A stretch of 64,000 nucleotides of DNA from Micromonospora sp. WMMD1128. Lineage in GTDB: Bacteria; Actinomycetota; Actinomycetes; Mycobacteriales; Micromonosporaceae. Below, piece by piece: positions 34,552 to 43,186 of this stretch. Position numbers and translations under genes: made by a program. The notes under the pieces were generated by a model, which saw nothing but the letters and a program-made list of their open reading frames with translations, was not told where the DNA came from and did not search any database. How positions within the stretch are numbered: position 1 is the first letter of the stretch; each line of letters starts with the position of its first letter. The stretch lies in contig NZ_CP114902.1 in NCBI RefSeq assembly GCF_027497235.1, positions 4,614,001 through 4,678,000 of the forward strand, read 5' to 3'.

Positions 34552-35576
34552 GTGCTGGTGAGGAATTTTTGGAGTTTCTCTGCGGGGGTGCGCCAGTTGA
34601 GGGTTTGGCGGGGGCGGTTGTTCATCTGGATGGCGGTGGTGTCGAGGTCGTGTTGGTTGATGGTGCGGAAGTCGAAGTGGCCTTTGGGGTAGTACTGGCG
34701 TAGCAGGCCGTTGGTGTTTTCGTTGGTGCCGCGTTGCCAGGGGCTGTGCGGGTCGCAGAAGAACACGGGGCAGTTGGTGGCCAGGGTGAACGTGGCGTGT
34801 TGGGCCATTTCGGCGCCTTGGTCCCAGGTCAGTGAGCGGCGCAGGATGGTCGGTAGTCGGCTCATGGCGGTGGTGAGTTGGCTGACGACGTGGGCGCTGA
34901 CGCGGCTGTCGGGCAGGGCGACCAGGATCAGGAACCGGGTGGCGCGTTCGACCAGGGTCGCCACCGCGGAGGTGCCGTTACGGCCGATGACCAGGTCGCC
35001 TTCCCAGTGCCCGGGTACCGCCCGGTCGATGGCCTCGGCGGGACGCGCGCTGATGTTCAACCCCAGCCAGGGCCGCTGCGATCGGATCGCGGCGCCGGCG
35101 GCGGGCCGGCGCTGCCGGGTGGCGCGTCCGGACCGTAGCGCGACCTGCCGCGTCAACTCGGCCCGCAGGTTTCCCCGGGCTTGCAGGTAGATGGCCTGGT
35201 AGATGGTCTCGTGGGACACGTGCATCTCCGGTCGGTTCGGGAAGTCGGCGCGCAGCCGCACCGCGATCTGCCGCGGCGAGTGCCGCTCGGCCAACCGGGC
35301 CAGCACGACCTCCCGTAACGGCCCAGGCCGCGCCAGACACCCCGCACGACGTCGTGGCCGCCGAGCCGCCGACACCCGCTCCGCGCGCACCGCCCGATAC
35401 GCCATCTCCGGCCGACCGTAGACGACCGCGTGGGCGTGCAACGAGTTACGCCGTACCTCCCGCGACACCGTCGACGGCTGACGACCCAACCGTCGACCGA
35501 TCCCGGCCATCGACTCACCCCGAGCCAACCCGACCGCGATCTCCTCACGCTCACCCAACGACAACCGCGCAGCCAT
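34533..35576 (-). CDS. IS30-family transposase
   Basis: The 347-residue protein has an N-terminal helix-turn-helix (about 20-44; MAGIGRRLGRQPSTVSREV) and a C-terminal DDE integrase-type catalytic domain. The acidic residues are Asp194 (HWEGDLVIG), Asp252 (LTWDQGAEM) and Glu286 (GTNENTNGLLR), with the family's HSPWQRGTNENTNGLLRQY block. The length and spacing are normal, and no frameshift or stop interrupts it, so it is probably active. The start is ATG 35576; a GTG codon lies directly before it. Base use is slightly less GC-rich than the neighbours. Confidence 0.95.
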   Translation of the reverse strand: MAARLSLGEREEIAVGLARGESMAGIGRRLGRQPSTVSREVRRNSLHAHAVVYGRPEMAYRAVRAERVSAARRPRRRAGCLARPGPLREVVLARLAERHSPRQIAVRLRADFPNRPEMHVSHETIYQAIYLQARGNLRAELTRQVALRSGRATRQRRPAAGAAIRSQRPWLGLNISARPAEAIDRAVPGHWEGDLVIGRNGTSAVATLVERATRFLILVALPDSRVSAHVVSQLTTAMSRLPTILRRSLTWDQGAEMAQHATFTLATNCPVFFCDPHSPWQRGTNENTNGLLRQYYPKGHFDFRTINQHDLDTTAIQMNNRPRQTLNWRTPAEKLQKFLTSTDATTP

Positions 35577-35604
35577 CACACCACCCCACCAAGATCACCG
35601 GAAA

Positions 35605-35627
35605 CGATGCAACCAACTATTGACCCC
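35605..35627 (-). repeat. IS30 terminal inverted repeat, right
   Basis: A 23-bp repeat that, reverse-complemented, matches the left end at 19 of 23 positions, with the block TGGTTGCATCG identical. Confidence 0.75.
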
Positions 35628-35753
35628 GCCTGGAGGGGCACTAAGCTTCCAAGATCTTGCCGCTCCCGGAATGCGAGAAGAAGAGCCCGCCATGTGGGAG
35701 CGGCGCGATGGGTGGGACGGCCTGGATGTCAGCGGGTCGCGACCGTCCACGAC

Positions 35754-35783
35754 GGCGCGCCGCACGTGCTTGTGCGGCGCGCC
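35754..35783 (-). terminator. Terminator downstream of dxs
   Basis: Perfect 12-bp arms GGCGCGCCGCAC / GTGCGGCGCGCC (35754-35765, 35772-35783) enclose a 6-base loop. It lies 33 bases after the dxs stop and before the IS30 right end. Confidence 0.65.
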
Positions 35784-35815
35784 GATGGCCGCCGTCCAGC
35801 CGTCCCGTAACCGGA

Positions 35816-37762
35816 TCAGTTCTGCGCGCGGGCCCCGTCGGTGGCCGGATCGACCGGGGCGGCGTCCAGGCCGGAGATCCAGCCGGTGACGTCGCGGGCC
35901 ACGTCCTGTGCGGTCAGTCCCAGGTCGGCGAGGATCTGCGCGCGGGTGCCGTGCGGGTGCCAGTCGGCCGGTACGCCGAGGTCCCGGACCGGCACCCGGA
36001 CGTCGGCGTCGCGCATCGCCTGGGCCAGCGCGGAGCCGACGCCGCCGACCCGGACGCCGTCCTCGACGGTGACCACGAGCCGGTGCCCGGCGGCCAGTTC
36101 GACCAGCTCGGCCGGGATCGGCCGGACCCAGCGCGGGTCGACCACGGTGACGCCGTAGCCCTGCTCGGCGACCCGGGCGGCGACCTCCATGCCGAGGCCG
36201 GCGAAGGAGCCGACCGCGACCAGCAGCACGTCGGTACGCGCGGACTCGGCGAGCACGTCGACCGGGCCGACCCGGCGCACGGCCGGCAGGTCGGCGGCGA
36301 CGGTGCCGCTCGGGAAACGCAGGATGGTCGGGCCGTCGTCGACGGCGATCGCCTCGCGCAACTCCTCGCGCACCGTGGCCGAGTCGCGGGGCGCGGCGAT
36401 CCGCAGGCCCGGCACCACGCCGAAGACCGACATGTCCCAGATGCCGTAGTGGCTGGGCCCGTCGGGGCCGGTGATGCCGGCGCGGTCCAGCACGAACGTG
36501 ACCGGCAGCTTGTGCATCGCCACGTCCAGCAGGACCTGGTCGAAGGCGCGGTTGAGGAACGTGGCGTAGACGGCGACCACCGGGTGCAGGCCGCCCATGG
36601 CCAGGCCGGCGGCGGAGGTGGCCGCGTGCTGCTCGGCGATGCCCACGTCGTAGACCCGCTCTGGATGCTTGCGGGCCAGCGTGGCGATGCCGGTGGGCCC
36701 GGCCATCGCGGCGGTGATGCCGACCACGTCGGGACGCTCGTCGGCGATCCGGACCAGCTCGTCGGCGAAGACGTGGGTCCACTTCACTGACGGCGCGGCG
36801 ACCAGTTGGCCGGTCTCCACGTCGAAGGCGCCACCGGGGCCGTGCAGGCAGTCCGCCTCGTCGTCCTCGGCGGGACGGTAGCCGTAGCCCTTGCGGGTGA
36901 CCGCGTGCACGATCACCGGGCCGCCGAAGTTCTTCGCCGCGCGCAGCGCCGCCTCGACCGCGGGCACGTCGTGGCCGTCGACCGGGCCCACATATTTGAT
37001 GCCCAGGTCCTCGAACATGGCCTGCGGGGCGACCGCGTCCTTGATGCCCTTCTTGACCGCGTGCAGCACCTCGAACATCGGCTTGCCGACGAACGGGGTG
37101 TTGCCGAGCGCGTCCTTGACGGTGTCGAGCACCTTCTCGTAGCCGGGGTTGAGCCGCAGCGACGACAGGTGGTCGGCGAGACCGCCGATGGTGGGCGAGT
37201 AGGACCGGCCGTTGTCGTTGACCACGATGACCAGCGGGTTGCCGGCGGTGGCGATGTTGTTCAGCGCCTCCCAGCACATGCCGCCGGTGAGCGCGCCGTC
37301 GCCGACCACGGCCACCACGGACCGCTTCTCGCCGCGCAGCGCATACGCCTTGGCCAGGCCGTCGGCGTAGGACAGCGCGGTGGAGGCGTGCGAGTTCTCA
37401 ATCAGGTCGTGCTCGCTCTCCGCCTGGTTGGGGTAGCCGGAGAGACCACCGCGCTGGCGGAGCTTGTCGAAGCCCTCCTGCCGGCCGGTGAGGATCTTGT
37501 GTACGTACGCCTGGTGACCGGTGTCGAAGAGGAGCCGGTCGCGCGGGGAGTCGAACACCCGGTGCATGGCCAGCGTGAGCTCGACGACGCCCAGGTTGGG
37601 GCCGATGTGCCCGCCGGTGCGGGAGACCTTCGCGATCAGGAAGTCACGGATCTCGGCGGCGAGGATGTCCAGCTGCTCGGCGGTCATCCGCTTCACGTCC
37701 TGCGGCCCACGGACGGTGCCCAGCAGCCGACCGTGGTTGGCCGTGCCCTCTTCAACACTCAT
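35816..37762 (-). CDS. dxs: 1-deoxy-D-xylulose-5-phosphate synthase
   Basis: DXS condenses pyruvate with glyceraldehyde 3-phosphate, using thiamine diphosphate, to start the MEP isoprenoid pathway and supply DXP for thiamine and pyridoxal. The 648-residue protein has the TPP-binding block GDGALTGG...NDN (about 148-180), [28 protein letters not shown] and the C-terminal [15 protein letters not shown] and transketolase segments. The ATG at 37762 follows a TAGACT box by 8 bases. The upstream gene anmK ends 48 bases before, so co-transcription from anmK is also possible. Confidence 0.96.
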   Translation of the reverse strand: MSVEEGTANHGRLLGTVRGPQDVKRMTAEQLDILAAEIRDFLIAKVSRTGGHIGPNLGVVELTLAMHRVFDSPRDRLLFDTGHQAYVHKILTGRQEGFDKLRQRGGLSGYPNQAESEHDLIENSHASTALSYADGLAKAYALRGEKRSVVAVVGDGALTGGMCWEALNNIATAGNPLVIVVNDNGRSYSPTIGGLADHLSSLRLNPGYEKVLDTVKDALGNTPFVGKPMFEVLHAVKKGIKDAVAPQAMFEDLGIKYVGPVDGHDVPAVEAALRAAKNFGGPVIVHAVTRKGYGYRPAEDDEADCLHGPGGAFDVETGQLVAAPSVKWTHVFADELVRIADERPDVVGITAAMAGPTGIATLARKHPERVYDVGIAEQHAATSAAGLAMGGLHPVVAVYATFLNRAFDQVLLDVAMHKLPVTFVLDRAGITGPDGPSHYGIWDMSVFGVVPGLRIAAPRDSATVREELREAIAVDDGPTILRFPSGTVAADLPAVRRVGPVDVLAESARTDVLLVAVGSFAGLGMEVAARVAEQGYGVTVVDPRWVRPIPAELVELAAGHRLVVTVEDGVRVGGVGSALAQAMRDADVRVPVRDLGVPADWHPHGTRAQILADLGLTAQDVARDVTGWISGLDAAPVDPATDGARAQN

Positions 37763-37770
37763 GACCGGAG

Positions 37771-37776
37771 AGTCTA
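37771..37776 (-). promoter_or_regulatory. -10 box TAGACT for dxs (leaderless type)
   Basis: On the reverse strand TAGACT is followed by 8 bases and the ATG at 37762. Confidence 0.5.
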
Positions 37777-37810
37777 TCGGCCGTGGCACAGTCCGCAGCC
37801 GAGCCGTGGC

Positions 37811-38971
37811 TCAGGACGCCACCACCAGCCGGCGCGGCGGCGTCGGTGTCGACGCCTTGAACGGCGGCCCGGACGGGGTCCAGGAGCCGAGCACGGCGGG
37901 CCGGGACGCGCCGGTCACCGAGGGCACCGCCCCGGGCAGCCCGTGCCAGCTCAGCCAGCCCAGCAGCGCGAACGCGTACGCCTCCTTGGCCTGGGCCGGC
38001 ACGCCCAGCTCGTCGGTGACGCGCAGCCGCCAGCGCCCCGCCCCGAGCGCGGCCAGCCGTGTCCGAAGTGTGGGATTCCGCACTCCCCCACCGGCGGCCA
38101 CCACCTCGGTGACCCGGTGCCGGTCGCAGGCGTCGGCGACCGTGCGGGCGGTCAGCTCGGTGAGCGTGGCCAGCACGTCGTCGGCGGTCACCGGCTCGCC
38201 GACGCCGGCCAGCGCGGCGTCCAGGTAGCCGCCGTGGAACAGCTCCTTGCCCGTCGACTTGGGCGGCGGCGCGGCGTAGTAGGGCTCGGCGAGCAGCCGG
38301 GCCAGCAGCGCCCCGTGCACCCGGCCGGCCGCGGCCCGCGCCCCGTCGACGTCGCACGGCCGGCCCAGGAAACGCCGGGCGGCGGCGTCCAGCAGCGCGT
38401 TGGCCGGGCCCACGTCGTACCCGAGGACCGGCGCCCCGGGCGCGACCACGGTGAGGTTCGCGATGCCGCCCAGGTTCAGCGCGGCGCGCGGGGAGGTGCC
38501 GGCGTCCAGCAGCAGCGCGTCGAACGCCGGGACCAGCGGCGCGCCCTGCCCGCCGGCCGCCACGTCCGCGGAGCGCAGGTCGTGCAGCACCGGTACGCCC
38601 ACCCGCGCGGCCACCCGGGCCGGCGCGCCGAGCTGGAGGGTGCCCCGCGCCCGGCCGCCCTCGACCCAGTGGAAGACGGTCTGCCCGGGCGAGACGACCG
38701 CGTCGGCCGCGCCGCCGGCCAGCTCGACGCCGAGCGCCGCCGCCTCGGCGAACACCTCGCCGAGCCGGTTGTCCAGCCGGCAGACCGCCTCGATCGTGGT
38801 GGCCGCCGGCGGCAGCAGCGCCTCGATCTCGCCCCGCAGGTCGTCCGGGTAGGCGAGCTCGCGGTGCCCGAGCGCCCGCAACCGCAACGTCTCCCCGTCG
38901 AGGCGGAACTCCCCCGCGACGACGTCGACGCCGTCACACGACGTCCCCGACATCAACCCGACGATGCGCAA
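37811..38971 (-). CDS. anmK: Anhydro-N-acetylmuramic acid kinase
   Basis: AnmK hydrolyses and phosphorylates 1,6-anhydro-MurNAc recovered from peptidoglycan, giving MurNAc 6-phosphate. The 386-residue protein has the family opening GLMSGTSCDGVDV, the ATP-binding ALNLGGIANLTV, YDVGPANALLDA and the C-terminal AAGGGVRNPTL. The start is a TTG (38969-38971): it restores the conserved residues before MSGTS, and AAGGGGG lies 7 bases upstream, inside palindromic repeat copy 5, whose last base is shared with the TTG. The repeat thus appears to supply the ribosome binding site. Confidence 0.93.
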   Translation of the reverse strand: MRIVGLMSGTSCDGVDVVAGEFRLDGETLRLRALGHRELAYPDDLRGEIEALLPPAATTIEAVCRLDNRLGEVFAEAAALGVELAGGAADAVVSPGQTVFHWVEGGRARGTLQLGAPARVAARVGVPVLHDLRSADVAAGGQGAPLVPAFDALLLDAGTSPRAALNLGGIANLTVVAPGAPVLGYDVGPANALLDAAARRFLGRPCDVDGARAAAGRVHGALLARLLAEPYYAAPPPKSTGKELFHGGYLDAALAGVGEPVTADDVLATLTELTARTVADACDRHRVTEVVAAGGGVRNPTLRTRLAALGAGRWRLRVTDELGVPAQAKEAYAFALLGWLSWHGLPGAVPSVTGASRPAVLGSWTPSGPPFKASTPTPPRRLVVAS

Positions 38972-39021
38972 GGAGGGGCCCCCTTTTAACGTTTCCGGTA
39001 GCGGAAGGGCCCCTTCTTAAC
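38971..39021. repeat. Palindromic 20-bp unit repeat, copy 5 (A/T variant)
   Basis: Two reverse units (38971-38990 and 39002-39021) are separated by GTTTCCGGTAG (11 bases, the same spacer as copy 4). The stop codon of the upstream methyltransferase (39017-39019) lies inside one unit, and the TTG start of anmK touches the other, so the whole 45-base gap between the two genes consists of repeat. Confidence 0.9.
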
Positions 39022-40255
39022 ACGCCGGGGGCAGGAACAGGCCGACCAGCTCGACGTGCTGGGTCATCGGGAACAGGTCGAATCCGCGCAACTCGGTCAG
39101 CCGCCAGCCCGCCTCGGCGAACGTGCGCACGTCCCGGGCGAACGCGGCCGGGTCGCAGGCCACGTACGCGACGGCCCGTGGCCCGGCGGCCACCACACCG
39201 CGTACCACCGCCGCGCCCGCGCCGGAGCGCGGCGGGTCGAGCACCACCAGGTCGACCGGGCCGGTGATCCGGCGGCGGGCCAGCGCGGTCTCCACCCGCG
39301 CCGCGACCACCTCGACGCCGGCCAGGTCGGCCAGGTTCGTCCGGGCCGCGGCCACCCCGTCCGGGGCCGACTCGACCACCGTCAGCCGGGCCCCGTCGAC
39401 CCGGCCGGCGAGCGCGGCGGCGAACAGCCCGGCCCCGCCGTACAGATCCCAGGCGGTCTCGCCGGGCCGCGGGTCGAGCAGGTCGAGCACGGCGCCGACC
39501 AGGGCGTCCGCGGCGGCCGGGTGCACCTGCCAGAAACCGGACGCGGGCAGCGTGAACGACCGCCCGGCCGCCGCCTCCCGGACCCGCTCCGGCCCGCGCA
39601 CGGCGGTGGCGACCCCGTCGGCGTACGCGACGACGGCGACGTCCCCGCCGCTGCTGGCGACCGCCTCCACCGCGTCGGCGTCCGGCCAGCGCGCCCCGGT
39701 GGGCGGCAGCACCGGCAGCTCCTGGATCGCCGGGTGGGCGATCAGGCAGCGGTCGATCGGCACCACCTCGTGCGAGCGGTGCTTGAGCAGCCCGGCCCGG
39801 CCGGTGGCGTCGACCGCGTAACGGACCCGGGAGCGCCAGCCCAGCGGCCCGCCGGGCAACGCCTCGACCCGGACGCCGAGCGCGTCCACCGCCGCGTCGG
39901 TGAGGCCGCCGAGCCGGATGAGCTGCTCGCGCACCACCGCGACCTTCCAGTCGAGCTGGGCGGCCGGGGCGACGTGCTGGAGGTCGCAGCCGCCACAGGC
40001 GCCCGGCCGGGCGTACGGGCAGGGCGGGGTGACCCGGTCCGGCGCGGCGGTGACGATCTCCACCGCGTCGGCCCGGGCGAAGCCCCGGTGCAGCTCGGTC
40101 ACCTCGGCCACCACCCGCTCGCCTGGTAGCGCGTGCCGGACGAAGACCACCTGGCCGCCGACCCGGGCCACGCAGTGCCCGCCGGGGGCGACCGCGTCGA
40201 CGGTCAGCTCGACCCGCTCGGCCTCCTCCAGCCCGGGACGTGGATCCGCGGTCAC
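39017..40255 (-). CDS. TrmA/RlmD-family class I SAM-dependent RNA m5U methyltransferase
   Basis: The 412-residue protein has an N-terminal TRAM domain (about 12-70) and iron-sulphur ligands Cys79, Cys87 and Cys90 in CPYARPGACGGCDL, with a fourth Cys near 162. The Rossmann methyltransferase domain contains WDLYGGAGLFAAAL, VVLDPPRSGAG and the catalytic-Cys motif AYVACDPAAFARD. Such enzymes methylate C5 of a uridine in rRNA or tRNA; which site cannot be told. The GTG at 40255 has AAGGAG 5 bases upstream. It is downstream of the permease gene (56-base gap), an arrangement also found in mycobacteria. Confidence 0.92.
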   Translation of the reverse strand: MTADPRPGLEEAERVELTVDAVAPGGHCVARVGGQVVFVRHALPGERVVAEVTELHRGFARADAVEIVTAAPDRVTPPCPYARPGACGGCDLQHVAPAAQLDWKVAVVREQLIRLGGLTDAAVDALGVRVEALPGGPLGWRSRVRYAVDATGRAGLLKHRSHEVVPIDRCLIAHPAIQELPVLPPTGARWPDADAVEAVASSGGDVAVVAYADGVATAVRGPERVREAAAGRSFTLPASGFWQVHPAAADALVGAVLDLLDPRPGETAWDLYGGAGLFAAALAGRVDGARLTVVESAPDGVAAARTNLADLAGVEVVAARVETALARRRITGPVDLVVLDPPRSGAGAAVVRGVVAAGPRAVAYVACDPAAFARDVRTFAEAGWRLTELRGFDLFPMTQHVELVGLFLPPAC

Positions 40256-40311
40256 AGCGTCTCCTTTCGTTCGCGACTGCGGGGCTCGCAAAACCGGCTC
40301 ACTCCTCGCGC

Positions 40312-42360
40312 TCACGGCCGGTCTCCCGGCTCGCCGGGAGGCGTGGCGTCGACCGGCGGCGGCAGGGTGCTCTGCGGCGCCACCCGGGGGCCACGGGCCG
40401 GACCGCGGCTCAGCGTGGCGTCGAGGCGGTCCAGGTTCTTGCTGGCGGTGGACGCGAGCTGCCACGGCACGCTCGTCACCATCACCCCCGGCTCGAACAG
40501 CAGCCGGCCCTTGAGCCGCAGCGCGCTCTGGTTGTGCAGCAGGTTCTCCCACCAGCGGCCCACCACGTACTCGGGGATGAAGACGGTGACCACGTCGCGC
40601 GGTGAGTCACGGCGGACCGAGGCGACGAAGTTGAGGATCGGCCGGGTGATCTCCCGGTACGGGGAGTCGATCACGGTCAGCGGCACCGGCAGCTCCCGCC
40701 GCTCCCAGTCGGCCTGGAGGTCCCGGGTGTCCTGCTCGTCCACGTTGACGGTGACCGCGGTGAGCGTGTCCGGCCGGGTGGCCCGGGCGTACGCGACGGC
40801 CCGCAGCGTGGGCTTGTGCAGCTTGCTGACCAGCACGATGGCGTGGTTACGGGCGGGCAGCACGGCCCGCTGCTCGGTCGGCTCCAGCTCGGCGGCGATC
40901 CGGTCGTAGTGGCGGCGGATGCCGAGCATGACCACGTACATCACCGCCATGGCGACGATCGCGATCCAGGCGCCGAGCAGGAACTTGGTGACCAACACGA
41001 TGATCAGCACCACGCCGGTCATGGCCATGCCGAACGCGTTGATCGCCCGGGAGCGGACCATCCGCCGCCGGGCCTCCGGGTCGCGCTCGGTGCGCAGGTG
41101 CCGGTTCCAGTGCCGGATCATGCCGGCCTGGGAGAGCGTGAACGAGACGAACACGCCGACGATGTAGAGCTGGATGAGCCGGGTCACCTCGGCCTGGAAG
41201 CCGACGATCAGCACCACCGCGGAGACCGCGAGGAAGACGATGCCGTTGGAGAACGCCAGCCGGTCGCCCCGGGTGTGCAGTTGCCGGGGCAGGTAGCGGT
41301 CCTGCGCCAGGATCGAGCCGAGCACCGGGAAGCCGTTGAACGCGGTGTTCGCGGCCAGGAACAGGATCAGCGCGGTCATCCCGGCCACCACGTAGAGCAG
41401 CACCGAGCCGCCGCCGAACACGGTCTCGCCGAGCTGCGCGGTGACCGTCTTCTGCACGTACCCGTCCGGGCCGGAGACGATCTGGCTCGGGCTCTCGACG
41501 AACTGCAGGCCGGTCCAGCGGGCCAGCAGGATGATGCCGACCAGCATGCTGACCGCGATGGTGCCGAGCAGCAACAGCGTGGTCGCCGCGTTCTTCGACT
41601 TCGGGGTCTTGAACGCCGGCACCCCGTTGGAGATCGCCTCCACGCCGGTGAGCGCGGCGCAGCCGGAGGAGAACGTGCGCAGCAGCAGGAAGATCAGCGC
41701 GAACCCGGTCACGCTGTGCTCGGCGTGGATCTCCAGGCCGGCGCTGGGGGCGCGCAGGTCGTCGCCGAGCACGAAGATCCGCACGAACCCGGTCAGCAGC
41801 ATGCCGCCGATGACGATGACGAACCCGTAGGTGGGGATGGCGAACGCGGTGCCCGACTCGCGCAGGCCGCGCAGGTTCATCGCGGTGAGCAGCACCACCG
41901 CGCTCACCGCGATGAGCACCTTGTGGGTGGCCACGAACGGCACCACCGAGCCGAGGTTCGCCACCCCGGAGGAGACCGACACCGCCACGGTGAGCACGTA
42001 GTCGACGAGTAGCGCGCTGGCGACCGCGAGGCCGGCCCGCGGCCCCAGGTTGACGGTGGCGACCTCGTAGTCGCCGCCGCCGGAGGGGTAGGCGTGCACG
42101 TTCTGCCGGTAGCTCGCCACCACGGTCAGCATCACCACGACGACGGCGAGGGCGATCCACGGCGAGAAGAAGAACGCCGAGGCGCCGGCGATGGAGAGCG
42201 TCAGCAGGATCTCGTCCGGCGCGTAGGCCACGGACGACAGCGCGTCGGAGGCGAAGACCGGCAGCGCGATGCGTTTCGGCAGCAACGTGTGCTGGAGGCG
42301 GTCGGACCGGAACGGTCGACCGAGGAGGAGTCGCTTCAGCAGCGAGGTGGGGCTGGCCAC
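40312..42360 (-). CDS. APC-superfamily permease with cytosolic C-terminal domain (KimA-like)
   Basis: The 682-residue protein has 12 membrane helices in the APC fold, beginning LPVFASDALSSVAYAPDEILL, with the GGGDYEVATVNLG and TGVEAISNGVPAFKTPKSKNA motifs. A soluble C-terminal domain (about 500-660) contains VVLVSKLHKPTL-like and DTLTAVTVNVDEQDT segments. The pattern resembles KimA-type potassium importers. The divergent pair of TrkA/RCK genes next to it supports a potassium role, but this is inference; amino-acid transport is the alternative. The GTG at 42360 follows TACGCT by 8 bases. Confidence 0.88.
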   Translation of the reverse strand: MASPTSLLKRLLLGRPFRSDRLQHTLLPKRIALPVFASDALSSVAYAPDEILLTLSIAGASAFFFSPWIALAVVVVMLTVVASYRQNVHAYPSGGGDYEVATVNLGPRAGLAVASALLVDYVLTVAVSVSSGVANLGSVVPFVATHKVLIAVSAVVLLTAMNLRGLRESGTAFAIPTYGFVIVIGGMLLTGFVRIFVLGDDLRAPSAGLEIHAEHSVTGFALIFLLLRTFSSGCAALTGVEAISNGVPAFKTPKSKNAATTLLLLGTIAVSMLVGIILLARWTGLQFVESPSQIVSGPDGYVQKTVTAQLGETVFGGGSVLLYVVAGMTALILFLAANTAFNGFPVLGSILAQDRYLPRQLHTRGDRLAFSNGIVFLAVSAVVLIVGFQAEVTRLIQLYIVGVFVSFTLSQAGMIRHWNRHLRTERDPEARRRMVRSRAINAFGMAMTGVVLIIVLVTKFLLGAWIAIVAMAVMYVVMLGIRRHYDRIAAELEPTEQRAVLPARNHAIVLVSKLHKPTLRAVAYARATRPDTLTAVTVNVDEQDTRDLQADWERRELPVPLTVIDSPYREITRPILNFVASVRRDSPRDVVTVFIPEYVVGRWWENLLHNQSALRLKGRLLFEPGVMVTSVPWQLASTASKNLDRLDATLSRGPARGPRVAPQSTLPPPVDATPPGEPGDRP

Positions 42361-42368
42361 AACCGACA

Positions 42369-42374
42369 AGCGTA
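42369..42374 (-). promoter_or_regulatory. -10 box TACGCT for the APC permease gene
   Basis: On the reverse strand TACGCT is followed by 8 bases and GTG at 42360. Confidence 0.45.
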
Positions 42375-42517
42375 CGGCCACCGCAGGCGGGACGGTGGGG
42401 TGGCTGATCACCCCCGCGCGCGCCCGCACGGTACGGTCGGTGCCCCGTCGGGGGCGGGGACGTGGCAGGCTCGCAGACGACGGGTCGGCGGGCGGCACCG
42501 TGGGAGGAGCGGACACC

Positions 42518-43183
42518 GTGCATGTCGTGATCATGGGCTGTGGCCGGGTCGGGTCGACCCTCGCGCAGAGCCTGGAGTCCCGGGGGCACTCGGTGGCGGT
42601 GATCGACCAGGACGCGGACGCGTTCCGCCGCCTCGGGCCCGACTTCGCCGGCATCACGGTCACCGGCGCCGGCTTCGACGGCGAGGTGCTGCGCGAGGCC
42701 GGCATCGAGCGGGCCGACGCGTTCGCCGCGGTCTCCAGCGGCGACAACTCCAACATCATCTCGGCCCGGCTGGCCCGGGAGACGTTCGGCGTGTCCCGGG
42801 TCGCGGCCCGCATCTACGACCAGCGGCGCGCCCAGGTCTACGAGCGCCTCGGCATCCCGACCGTGGCGACCGTCAGGTGGACCGCCGACCGGATGCTGCG
42901 CCACCTGGTCCCCGAGGGCAACGTGGAGATCTTCCGGGACCTCACCAGCACGGTGTCGATCATCGAGGTGCCGGTGCACAAGGACTGGATCGGCCAGCCG
43001 TTGCGGCTGCTGGAGGAGTCCGCCGGCGCCCGGGTGGCCTACCTGACCCGGTTCGGGATCGGCACCCTGCCCACCGCCTCCACCGTGGTGCAGGAGGGCG
43101 ACCAGGTCTTCATGCTGGTGACCGACGACATCGTCGCCTCGGTCACGTCGGTGGCGGCGGCGCCGCCGGAAGGGGGGCTCTGA
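42518..43183 (+). CDS. TrkA-family potassium regulatory protein (RCK), first
   Basis: The 221-residue protein has an RCK_N Rossmann domain (HVVIMGCGRVGSTLAQSLE, with the acidic end of strand 2 at AVIDQD) that binds NAD(H) or nucleotide, and an RCK_C domain (about 135-215; IIEVPVHKDWIGQPL). These proteins gate potassium transporters. The GTG at 42518 has GGAGGAG 8 bases upstream. It is 3 bases from the second trkA gene and divergent from the KimA-like permease, matching the ceoB-ceoC arrangement of mycobacteria. Confidence 0.92.
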   Translation: MHVVIMGCGRVGSTLAQSLESRGHSVAVIDQDADAFRRLGPDFAGITVTGAGFDGEVLREAGIERADAFAAVSSGDNSNIISARLARETFGVSRVAARIYDQRRAQVYERLGIPTVATVRWTADRMLRHLVPEGNVEIFRDLTSTVSIIEVPVHKDWIGQPLRLLEESAGARVAYLTRFGIGTLPTASTVVQEGDQVFMLVTDDIVASVTSVAAAPPEGGL

Positions 43184-43186
43184 GCC

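Larger units (their letters stand above)
34529..35627. mobile_element. IS30-family insertion sequence, apparently intact
   Basis: The 1,099-bp element is bounded by 23-bp imperfect inverted repeats, 34529-34551 (GGAGTCAAGGGGTGGTTGCA...) and 35605-35627, matching at 19 of 23 positions. It contains one full-length transposase gene on the reverse strand. The sequences just outside both ends are also inverted relatives of each other (AGATCTTGGA and GCCCCT blocks), which fits the preference of IS30 elements for palindromic targets. It lies between a lipoprotein gene and dxs without breaking either. Confidence 0.85.

Noticed and set aside
36806..38989. A 727-codon forward frame opposite dxs and anmK
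   Set aside because: It spans two well-supported reverse genes and their gap; composition is that of a GC-rich shadow frame.
40262..40320. A possible small gene or repeat between the permease and methyltransferase genes
   Set aside because: The stretch is only the short intercistronic gap with the AAGGAG ribosome site of the methyltransferase; nothing else is supported.
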